Shown here: positions 7,996-14,979 of the stretch, piece after piece
Position numbering within the stretch: the first letter of the stretch is position 1
Layout: every line of letters begins with the position of its first letter
Source: Methyloceanibacter sp.
GTDB taxonomy: Bacteria; Pseudomonadota; Alphaproteobacteria; Rhizobiales; Methyloligellaceae
DNA length: 34,091 nt
Direction of reading: 5' to 3'
Assembly (NCBI GenBank): GCA_014380485.1
Contig: JACMJU010000094.1
Span: 1 to 34,091 of the forward strand
Made by a program: the position numbers and the translations under genes
The notes under the pieces: generated by a model
The model's database searches: none
Told to the model about the DNA's origin: nothing
The model's input: the letters and a program-made list of their open reading frames with translations, nothing else

Positions 7996-8803
7996 CCCGA
8001 ACCGCGCCACGCCGCTCGGCTTGCGTATTTCAGCCATCGCCGGACTCCTGTTCCTGCATCTGCCGCTCGCGCTCATCTTCCTCTACGCCTTCACCACCGA
8101 GGAAAGGAGCTTCCAGTTCCCGCCGCCCGGTTACACCACCAAATGGTTCGGCGTTGCCTGGTCTGAGCGCCCCGATATCTGGCCGCCGCTCTATCTTTCG
8201 CTCAAAGTAGCCGCGATCGCGACCGCGCTTGCGCTCATTTTCGGCACGCTGGCTGCCGCGGCGCTGTCGCGCGCCCGCTTCTTCGGCCGCGAGACGATCT
8301 CGTTGCTTTTTATCCTGCCGATCGCGCTCCCTGGCATCATCACCGGCATCTCGCTGCGCTCGGCCTTCGACATCATGGGTCTCGACTTTTCGATCTGGAC
8401 CATCGTTCTCGGCCACGCCACGTTTTGCATTGTGGTCGTCTACAACAACGCCATCGCGCGGTTCCGCCGGCTATCGGGCAGCCTCATCGAGGCGTCGATG
8501 GATCTCGGCGCCAATAGCTTCCAGACCTTTTGGTATGTGATACTGCCGCAGATCGGGACGGCGCTCCTTGCCGGCGGCATGCTCGCTTTCGCGCTGTCGT
8601 TCGACGAGGTCATCGTCACGACGTTCACGGCCGGCCAGCAATCCACCTTGCCGATCTGGATGCTGTCGGAGCTGATCCGGCCGCGCCAGCGCCCGGTGAC
8701 CAATGTCGTCGCGGTCTTTGTAGTTGTCGTCACGCTCTTGCCGATCCTCGCCGCCTATTATCTGACGCGCGAGGGCGAGCACACAGGCGGGTCGTCGAAA
8801 TAG
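7985..8803 (+). CDS. ydcV: Polyamine-type ABC transporter permease (YdcV/PotC family)
   Basis: The ATG at 7985 is preferred over 7961. It gives 272 residues opening [15 protein letters not shown] before the first membrane segment, and it overlaps the upstream permease by 11 bases. About six membrane helices are visible, and the EAA loop reads [17 protein letters not shown]. The C-terminal [20 protein letters not shown] is typical of PotC proteins. It is the second half of the inner-membrane channel. A 31-base gap with GGAGG leads into the dehydrogenase gene. Confidence 0.9.
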   Translation: MSSSPNRATPLGLRISAIAGLLFLHLPLALIFLYAFTTEERSFQFPPPGYTTKWFGVAWSERPDIWPPLYLSLKVAAIATALALIFGTLAAAALSRARFFGRETISLLFILPIALPGIITGISLRSAFDIMGLDFSIWTIVLGHATFCIVVVYNNAIARFRRLSGSLIEASMDLGANSFQTFWYVILPQIGTALLAGGMLAFALSFDEVIVTTFTAGQQSTLPIWMLSELIRPRQRPVTNVVAVFVVVVTLLPILAAYYLTREGEHTGGSSK

Positions 8804-8834
8804 CCCGCACAACGCTTCACTTGGAGGATCGTCC

Positions 8835-10262
8835 ATGCTCGACACGAAAATGTTGATCGGTTCGAAGTTCGTCACGGGCACCGAGGCGCCCGACGCCGTG
8901 CTCAACCCCAGGACCGAGGCGAAGATTGTCGACCTGCCCGATGCCTCTCCGGCTCAAGTCGATGAAGCGGTGAATGCCGCGGAGAAAGCGTTTCAGTCCT
9001 GGTCGCGCACCACGCCCGCCGAGCGCTCGGGTCTTCTCCTGAAGCTTGCCGACGCGATCGACCGCGAGGCTGAAGCCTTCGCCACGCTCGAAGCGCTGAA
9101 CACCGGCAAGCCGAGGATCCGCATGTTGCAGGACGAGATGCCGGCGGCCTCCGATTGCTTCCGCTTCTTTGCCGGCGCCGTGCGCAATCTGCACGGGGCC
9201 GTGGCCGGCGAATATATGGCGGGCCATACCTCCATGATCCGCCGTGACCCGATCGGCGTCATCGGCTCGATTGCGCCGTGGAACTATCCCTTGATGATGG
9301 CCGTCTGGAAACTCGCCCCGGCCTTGGCCGGCGGCAATACCATCGTCATCAAGCCCTCGGAGCAGACGCCGCTTACGACGTTGAAGCTCGCCAAGACCAT
9401 CGCCGAGATCTTCCCCGAAGGTGTTGTCAATGTCGTGACCGGCCGCGGCGCCACGACCGGGAACGCGCTCATCACGCATCCCAAAGTCGCGATGGTGTCG
9501 CTCACCGGCAGCGTAGACACCGGAAGGAAGGTGCTTCTCGCGGCATCGCCCACGTTGAAGCGCACGCATCTTGAGCTCGGCGGCAAGGCCCCGGTCATCG
9601 TCTTCGACGATGCCGACATCGGCTCGGTCGTCTCCGGTATCAAGGCGTTCGGCTATTACAACGCGGGCCAGGACTGCACGGCGGCGTGCCGGATCTATGC
9701 CGGCAAGAAGATCTACGACAATCTGGTCGCCGACCTTTCGAGCGCCGTGAAGGAGATCAAGTATAATCTGCCGAACGACGACGAGAACGAGATTGGTCCA
9801 TTGATCTCCTCGTCGCAGAAGGCCCGGGTGCAGGATTTCGTCGACCGTGCCGGCAAACATCGCCATATGTCGATCACGGCGGGTGGCAAATCGCCCGGCG
9901 GCAAGGGCTTCTTCTTCGAGCCGACCGTGGTAGCCGGAGCCAAGCAGGATGACGAGATCGTGCGAAAAGAGGTGTTCGGTCCGGTGGTGTCGATCACGCG
10001 CTTCGACGATGTCGACCAGGCAGTGGCCTGGGCCAATGACAGCGACTATGGGCTCGCCTCATCGGTCTGGACCTCCGACATCGGCAAGGGCATGGCCACG
10101 GCCGCGCGGCTTCAATACGGCTGCACCTGGATCAACACCCATTTCATGCTGGTGAGCGAAATGCCGCATGGCGGATTGAAGTTTTCCGGTTACGGCAAGG
10201 ACCTGTCGATGTACGCGCTCGAAGACTACACCGTCGTGCGCCATGTCATGGTGAAGCTGTAA
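8835..10262 (+). CDS. patD: Gamma-aminobutyraldehyde dehydrogenase (PatD/YdcW type)
   Basis: A 475-residue NAD-dependent aldehyde dehydrogenase, essentially the length of E. coli PatD. GGAGG lies 10 bases before the ATG. Catalytic residues are visible: Asn150 in IAPWNYP, Glu247 in LELGGK and nucleophile Cys281 in [17 protein letters not shown] and the C-terminal [20 protein letters not shown] are standard for the family. It oxidises 4-aminobutyraldehyde (or 3-aminopropanal or betaine aldehyde in relatives) to the carboxylate, giving GABA from putrescine. It ends the ydcSTUV-patD-like set. The aldehyde would come from an amine oxidase or transaminase; an oxidase gene lies just upstream of the transporter. 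Substrate assignment depends on the gene order. Confidence 0.87.
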   Translation: MLDTKMLIGSKFVTGTEAPDAVLNPRTEAKIVDLPDASPAQVDEAVNAAEKAFQSWSRTTPAERSGLLLKLADAIDREAEAFATLEALNTGKPRIRMLQDEMPAASDCFRFFAGAVRNLHGAVAGEYMAGHTSMIRRDPIGVIGSIAPWNYPLMMAVWKLAPALAGGNTIVIKPSEQTPLTTLKLAKTIAEIFPEGVVNVVTGRGATTGNALITHPKVAMVSLTGSVDTGRKVLLAASPTLKRTHLELGGKAPVIVFDDADIGSVVSGIKAFGYYNAGQDCTAACRIYAGKKIYDNLVADLSSAVKEIKYNLPNDDENEIGPLISSSQKARVQDFVDRAGKHRHMSITAGGKSPGGKGFFFEPTVVAGAKQDDEIVRKEVFGPVVSITRFDDVDQAVAWANDSDYGLASSVWTSDIGKGMATAARLQYGCTWINTHFMLVSEMPHGGLKFSGYGKDLSMYALEDYTVVRHVMVKL

Positions 10263-10298
10263 GGCATCCCACTCGGATTTCGCCGGTCCTGCCCTGCT

Positions 10299-10664
10299 CT
10301 ATTTGGGAGCCTTACGCATCACCCGTTTCAAGGCGGCCAAATCTCTGGCGATGGCTCGCTCCGACGAAGCTTGCATGCGGCGGAAGCGGAGAAGAACGTT
10401 CTTGCCGAGCGGGGTCAAATGGGCGCCGCCGCCGGCCTTGCCGCCCTTGGCCGCCGCAACCAGCGGCTTTGCGAAGCAGGCGTTCATGGTGTCGATGAGG
10501 AGCCACGCCTGCTTGTAGCTCATGCCCATGCGCCGGCCGGCAGCCGCGATAGAACCCGTCTCGCGGATTCCTTCCAACAAATCTGCCTTTCCCGGACCGA
10601 GCGCGATGTCGCGGCCGAGAACGATGCGGAGCCGGGCCACCGGGTCACGTGAATTGGATCGCAT
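10299..10664 (-). CDS. ModE-type winged-helix DNA-binding protein (HTH domain only)
   Basis: A 121-residue protein equal to the N-terminal domain of the molybdate regulator ModE. Marks are DLLEGIRETGSIAAAGRRMG, then MSYKQAWLLIDTMN, then GGKAGGGAHLTPLGKNVL (the wing). The molybdate-binding TOBE/Mop domains are absent, so it cannot sense molybdate in the usual way. Start 10664 is preferred to 10799 because the family opens close to this point, although no strong ribosome-binding site is seen. It is convergent with patD and divergent from fhcB, with a 16-bp palindrome between. Control of the fhc genes is a reasonable inference, not shown. Confidence 0.85.
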   Translation of the reverse strand: MRSNSRDPVARLRIVLGRDIALGPGKADLLEGIRETGSIAAAGRRMGMSYKQAWLLIDTMNACFAKPLVAAAKGGKAGGGAHLTPLGKNVLLRFRRMQASSERAIARDLAALKRVMRKAPK

Positions 10665-10751
10665 GGGATCGTGTATGACCCACGTTGCGGCCAGGGGCAA
10701 TCCGACCTCGTCTCCACCGCCCGGCGTCCCGGGAGGCGGGAATCTCGAAAA

Positions 10752-10767
10752 AAGCACCGCGGTGCTT
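10752..10767. promoter_or_regulatory. 16-bp perfect palindrome in the modE-like / fhcB divergent region
   Basis: AAGCACCGCGGTGCTT is its own reverse complement, 84 bases before the fhcB start and 87 bases before the modE-like start. A second palindrome CTCGCGAG follows at 10771-10778 and TCCCGGGA precedes at 10727-10734. The position between divergent starts makes it a good candidate operator for the winged-helix protein. It does not look like the E. coli ModE site. Confidence 0.45.
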
Positions 10768-10835
10768 GCTCTCGCGAGTTGTGTCGCCGCCCGTCCCATG
10801 CTTTCTTTCCCCGCCGTCCGGGAGAGAACGCCCGC

Positions 10836-12137
10836 ATGCCGAGCATCAGCCCGCGCCAGCCCAAGGGCAAGCGTGTCAGCTCAGGAGTGTTCGAGAACGT
10901 GGTCAACCCGTTCTGCGGCACGCTTTGCGACGACCTCGTCGTCGAACGGACCGAAGCGGGCCTCAAGGTCGTAAAGAACGGCTGTAGCCAGTCGGTCGCG
11001 GGGTTCGAACGGAAACTGCCTCCGGCCAACCCTTCCGTAGGCGGCAAGGATGTCGCGCTCTCCAAGGCGATCGAGGAAGCGGCGAGGTTGATCGGCAAAG
11101 CCAAGCTTCCCCTCTTTGGCGGCCTAGCCACCGATGTCGAAGGCATGCGCGCGGTAATGGCGCTTGCCGAGCGCGCAAGTGGCGTCGTCGATCACGCCTT
11201 GAGCGAAGCACAATACCGGAATCTCAAGATCCTCCAGACCACCGGCTGGACGACAACGACCCTCGCCGAGACCCGCAACCGGGCCGACCTCATCATCATC
11301 GCCGGCAGCGATATTCATCGGCTCCATCCTCGCTTTTTCGAGAGGATCGTCGCGCCGCCCGCGTCCATGTTCGATGTGACCGCGCCGAAGCGCACAATTG
11401 TGTTCATCGGAAAAGGTCTTGACCGCTCAGGCGCCAAAGGCGCGCATATCGGCGAAGTGGTCACGCTCGCTTGCAACGACGACGCAGCCGGTCACATTGT
11501 GGCACTCCTCAGAGCGCGGCTGCGCGGTTTCCGGGTCACGCCCCCCAAGCGTGGCGGCGTCACCTTGGCCGATATCGATGCGCTCGCCGAACGCTGCCGA
11601 AAGGCGAAATACGGTGTTGTCGTCTGGGCGCCGCCTGCGCTCGACTTTGCCCATGCCGAGCTCGCCGTCGAGCAGTTCACCGGCCTAGTGAAGGACCTCA
11701 ATCAGACCACGCGTTTCGCGGGGCTTGCGCTCGGCGGGGCCGAGGGCGCGGTCACGGCGGCAACCGTGTGCACATGGATCAGCGGCTATCCGCTCCGGGT
11801 GAGCTATGCCAGTGGCGCCCCCGATTACGATCCTTATCGCTGGACCATCGGCCGCATGCTCAAGGACGGCGAGGGCGATGTTCTGCTCTGGATCGCCTCG
11901 ATCTCGCCGAGCCTCGTGCCGCCCCCTGCGAAGGTCCCCACCATTGTGCTCGGCACGCCGGGTCTCGCGCTGACCGCGCCGGCCTCTGTGTTCATCCCCG
12001 TCGGGACGCCGGGGGTCGATCATGCCGGCCGTCTCATCCGTGTCGACAATGTCGTGTCCTTGCCGCTGAAGGACCTCGGCCGGGCGGAGCTTCCATCCGC
12101 CGCCGAAATACTTTCGGCGATCGAAGCCGCTCTTTAG
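10836..12137 (+). CDS. fhcB: Formyltransferase/hydrolase complex subunit B (formylmethanofuran dehydrogenase subunit B homolog)
   Basis: Start 10836 is chosen for GGAG 11 bases upstream; it gives 433 residues. The longer track frame begins in the regulatory region. NPFCGTLCDDL (24-34) and KNGCSQS (48-54) correspond to the FwdB N-terminus, and LAETRNRADLIIIAGSDIH to the cofactor-binding core. Compared with archaeal FwdB as I recall it, the first cluster cysteine is missing and the Cys/Sec tungsten ligand before the ETRNRAD motif is replaced (GWTTTTLAE). It should therefore be a structural subunit without redox activity, as described for bacterial Fhc. It is cytoplasmic, works in formaldehyde oxidation via tetrahydromethanopterin, and is followed 18 bases later by fhcA. 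Confidence 0.88.
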   Translation: MPSISPRQPKGKRVSSGVFENVVNPFCGTLCDDLVVERTEAGLKVVKNGCSQSVAGFERKLPPANPSVGGKDVALSKAIEEAARLIGKAKLPLFGGLATDVEGMRAVMALAERASGVVDHALSEAQYRNLKILQTTGWTTTTLAETRNRADLIIIAGSDIHRLHPRFFERIVAPPASMFDVTAPKRTIVFIGKGLDRSGAKGAHIGEVVTLACNDDAAGHIVALLRARLRGFRVTPPKRGGVTLADIDALAERCRKAKYGVVVWAPPALDFAHAELAVEQFTGLVKDLNQTTRFAGLALGGAEGAVTAATVCTWISGYPLRVSYASGAPDYDPYRWTIGRMLKDGEGDVLLWIASISPSLVPPPAKVPTIVLGTPGLALTAPASVFIPVGTPGVDHAGRLIRVDNVVSLPLKDLGRAELPSAAEILSAIEAAL

Positions 12138-12155
12138 GCCGGGAGCCCTCACACC

Positions 12156-13823
12156 ATGCTCATCAAGCTGACCGGCGGCAAAATCTACGACCCCGCCAAT
12201 AATGTGAGCGGCGAGATTCGCGACATCTATGTCGAGGACGGCAAGATCGTCGCGGCCAAGCCGAACGCCCGGCCTGATGCAACCTACGACGTCAAAGGCC
12301 GGATCGTCATGGCCGGCGCCATCGACCCCCACACCCATATCGGCGGCGGCAAGATGACCATCGCCCGCATGCTTTTGCCCGAGGACCACAGAGGCGATCC
12401 GGTGACCCGCACCGAGCTCACCCGTGCCGGCTCCGGCCGCTCCGTTCCCTCGACCCATGTCACCGGCTACCGCTACGCCGAGATGGGCTACACCGCCTGC
12501 TTCGAGCCGGCCATGCTGGCCGCCAATGCACGCCAGGCGCATATGGAAATGGGCGACACGCCCATGGTCGATAAAGGCGCCTTCGTCATGCTCGGCTCCG
12601 ACGATTACTTCCTGCGCCAGCTCGCCGCCAAGAAGGACTTCAATTCCATCAAGGACTACGTGGCCTGGACCATGCATGCGGCACAGGCGATCGCCGTCAA
12701 GGTGGTCAACCCGGGCGGCATTAGCGCCTTCAAGTTCAATCAGCGCAAGCTCGATCTCGACGAGGAGCATGTCTACTACCATGTGACTCCGCGGCAGATC
12801 ATCTTGACGCTCGCGCGCGCGATCCAGGAGCTCGGCGTCACCCATCCGCTTCATATTCATGGCTGCAATCTCGGCGTGCCCGGAAATATCGAAACGACGC
12901 TCGCCACGATTCGGGCCGCCGAGGGTCTGCGCGTTCATATGACGCACACCCAGTTCCTGAGCTACGGCACCGAAGGGGACCGGAAGTTCTCCTCGGGCGC
13001 GGCCCGCCTCACCGAACTCGCCAACAAGACCCCCAACGTCTCGATCGACGTGGGCCAAGTCCTGTTCGGGCAAACCTGCACCGCGTCGGGCGACAGCATG
13101 CGCCAATACGCCATCTCCAAGAGCGCGCATCCCAAGAAGCCTGTCATCATGGATATCGAGTGCGATGCCGGCTGCGGCGTGGTGCCCATTCGCTATCGCG
13201 ACAAGAGCTTCGTCAACGCGATGCAATGGGTGATCGGTCTTGAGACGTTCCTGCTGTTCGACGACCCGTGGCGCATCTTCCTCACCACCGATCATCCGAA
13301 CGGCGCGCCGTTCTTCTTCTACCCGCATCTGATCCGGCTGCTCATGGACAAGAGCTTCCGCGACGACATGTTGCAGAAGATCAATCCCGACGCGCAGGCG
13401 CAGAGCGAACTGCTGAAATCGCTCACCCGCGAATATACCCTCGACGAGATCGCGATAATGACCCGGGCCGGGCCGGCGCGGAGCCTGGGACTGAAGGACC
13501 GCGGTCATCTCGGCGCCGGCGCATCGGGCGACATCACCGTCTATCGCGACAATCCCGATCGCGAGGCGATGTTCGCCACGCCGGAGTTGGTATTCAAGAA
13601 CGGCGAAGTGGTCGTCAAGAACGGGAAGGTGGTGAAGGTGGTGCAGGGCGCAACGCATGTCGCGCGCCCCGACTACGACAAGTCGATCGAGAAGCCCCTC
13701 AACGATTATTTCGACCGCTATCTCACCGTGCGCATGGAGAATTTCAAGCTCGCCGACGAGGAGATAATCGGCGGCGACAACGGCGCCATCATCGTGCAGC
13801 CGACGGCAGCGCGCGCGACCTAG
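12156..13823 (+). CDS. fhcA: Formyltransferase/hydrolase complex subunit A (N-formylmethanofuran hydrolase)
   Basis: A 555-residue amidohydrolase-superfamily protein of the expected length, with GGAG upstream of the ATG. The metal-binding DPHTHIGGGK has His59 and His61. A candidate carboxylated lysine lies in AIAVKVVNPGG, later histidines in HPLHIHGCNLG and HMTHTQFLSYG, and the metal aspartate in FLTTDHPNGAPFFFYPH. In bacteria this subunit hydrolyses formyl-methanofuran to formate and methanofuran, completing formaldehyde oxidation in the H4MPT pathway. In known clusters fhcD (formyltransferase) and fhcC follow directly. Here neither does: the next gene is a convergent small unknown. The complex would need D and C from elsewhere. 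Confidence 0.93.
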   Translation: MLIKLTGGKIYDPANNVSGEIRDIYVEDGKIVAAKPNARPDATYDVKGRIVMAGAIDPHTHIGGGKMTIARMLLPEDHRGDPVTRTELTRAGSGRSVPSTHVTGYRYAEMGYTACFEPAMLAANARQAHMEMGDTPMVDKGAFVMLGSDDYFLRQLAAKKDFNSIKDYVAWTMHAAQAIAVKVVNPGGISAFKFNQRKLDLDEEHVYYHVTPRQIILTLARAIQELGVTHPLHIHGCNLGVPGNIETTLATIRAAEGLRVHMTHTQFLSYGTEGDRKFSSGAARLTELANKTPNVSIDVGQVLFGQTCTASGDSMRQYAISKSAHPKKPVIMDIECDAGCGVVPIRYRDKSFVNAMQWVIGLETFLLFDDPWRIFLTTDHPNGAPFFFYPHLIRLLMDKSFRDDMLQKINPDAQAQSELLKSLTREYTLDEIAIMTRAGPARSLGLKDRGHLGAGASGDITVYRDNPDREAMFATPELVFKNGEVVVKNGKVVKVVQGATHVARPDYDKSIEKPLNDYFDRYLTVRMENFKLADEEIIGGDNGAIIVQPTAARAT

Positions 13824-13858
13824 CCACTAATCCCGAACACAGGGCAGGCGTCCCGGGC

Positions 13859-14143
13859 TCAATTCGACGCCTTGGGCGGACGCCCGACGATGTCGAAATC
13901 GGCCTCCTGCAAATGGTATTTCTGCACGACACTCGATGTCTCGGCGAGCGCGCGCTGACAGGCCTCGTGGCCGGCCTGTTTGGTCGCCTCATCGACCGTC
14001 TCGCCGCTCACCACCCGGTCGGCGGTGCCGAAGCAGAGCGCCACGTCTTGAGCATGCGCCGGCCCTGCCGCAAGAGCGAGCGTCACCGCAATAAAGACCG
14101 GCAAGATCACGCTTCGGGTCAAGACGCGCCCCCCTTTCAACAT
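13859..14143 (-). CDS. Small exported protein of unknown function
   Basis: Ninety-four residues with a clear Sec signal: basic MLKGGRVLTR, hydrophobic SVILPVFIAVTLALAA, cleavage after GPAHA. The ATG at 14143 is one choice; a TTG seven codons later has a better-placed purine run (AAAGGGGGG) and may be the true start. The mature part is about 65 residues, mixed charge and largely helical in look, with two cysteines (ALCFGTAD, HEACQRA) that could pair in the periplasm. I do not recognise a family. It is convergent with fhcA (35 bases between stops) and its upstream side runs into the hairpin mosaic. Confidence 0.6.
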   Translation of the reverse strand: MLKGGRVLTRSVILPVFIAVTLALAAGPAHAQDVALCFGTADRVVSGETVDEATKQAGHEACQRALAETSSVVQKYHLQEADFDIVGRPPKASN

Positions 14144-14183
14144 CCGCGAAAATCCCTCGTTACCACGCCATTGCCGGGCTTGT

Positions 14184-14484
14184 CCCCCACCTGCCGGGTG
14201 GGGTGATGGTGTTTCAGCTCGCGACCCCTTAGCAATTTGAAGCGCATGCCCCCACCCCGACGCCGCCTTCGGCGTCGTCGGACCTCCCCACGAGGGGGAG
14301 GTTTGAAGAGACTCATGGCGTGGAACGTTCGTACCTCGCTCTCCCCTTGCGGGAGAGCACGCGCGCCATTTGGCGCGCGGTGAGGGGTAAGCCGCGAAGC
14401 GGCGTCGAACAAATGTAGCCCTCCAACGGTATGACGCACGGCCAAACCTCAAAATCGTGGATGGCCGGCACTTCGGCCGGCCAT
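14184..14484. repeat. Mosaic of seven perfect hairpins (intergenic palindromic repeats)
   Basis: This fills most of the 397-base gene-free gap. Perfect stems are CCCCACC/GGTGGGG (14185-14203), GACGCCG/CGGCGTC (14259-14276), ACCTCCCC/GGGGAGGT (14282-14302), GCTCTCCC/GGGAGAGC (14338-14358), CGCGCGCCA/TGGCGCGCG (14360-14379), GCCGC/GCGGC (14391-14403) and ATGGCCGGC/GCCGGCCAT (14461-14484). The segments around them (TGCCGGGCTTGTCCC, CCTTCGGCGTCGTC, CTCCCCTTGCGGGAGAG, GGATGGCCGGC) resemble intergenic repeats common in alphaproteobacteria, seemingly pieces of several families inserted side by side. No coding sequence is seen. Confidence 0.7.
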
Positions 14485-14540
14485 GACGAGGAAGAGATTA
14501 GGATAGCTCATCAGGCGTGGACACGCCGAGGGCGCTTGGG

Positions 14541-14972
14541 TCAAGCCGCCATCTCCATGAGATCTTCGACGATCGCTGCGAGCACCTTTCGACCCTTCTC
14601 GGCCGAGGCGAGCGTCGGATCGCCGAAACTGCCGGAGGGCGCGTAGTTGGGGGAGGACGGATCGTCGGGCGATAACGGCCCGCGAGAAGGCTCCGTTGGT
14701 GAGAAGGGACAAGGCACGGCCCGAGACATATCGACCAAGCCGGGCGCGATCGCCAGCATCAGCGAGGTCTCGATCTCATCGGCGTGGCTGCCGTAACGCT
14801 GCTCCTGAAGCTGGCGGGCCGTCTTCACGAAACGAGGCCCTGAGAAGACCTTCAAATGCCGAAGCCGCGACGGGTCTGAGGCGGCGCGCATGGCCGCCTC
14901 GACCGGTTTGAGGGTCGAGAGGCCGGTATCGAGAATGAGCACGCGTCGCGCGCCGAATCCTAAGAGCGCAAT
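14541..14972 (-). pseudogene. Creatininase-family gene, N-terminal part missing
   Basis: About 143 codons match the second half of creatininase-family amidohydrolases: LGFGARRVLILDTGLSTLKP, then GSHADEIETSLMLAIAP with the metal ligands of the His-x-x-Glu region, then LVDMSRA, and the C-terminal KGRKVLAAIVEDLMEMAA. Family members are about 250 residues, with earlier metal ligands (Glu, His, Asp in the EQHGPHLP region) that are absent here. Homology runs right up to an in-frame TGA at 14973-14975, five bases past the ligase stop. The ATG just there is in another frame. Without half its active site it cannot work as a creatininase. It looks like the remains of a deletion fused to the ligase end. 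Confidence 0.75.
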
Positions 14973-14979
14973 TCATGCC

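Noticed and set aside
10299-10664. Full-length ModE molybdate sensor
   Set aside because: Only the winged-helix domain is present; there is no Mop/TOBE domain and the gene ends 36 bases from patD.
11685-13658. 657-aa minus-strand ORF opposite fhcB and fhcA
   Set aside because: FhcA and FhcB are certain by motif; the antisense frame has shadow composition rich in Gly, His, Asp and Arg and no domain.
14184-14484. CRISPR array or integron-like array
   Set aside because: The hairpin units differ in sequence and spacing; there are no identical direct repeats with unique spacers.
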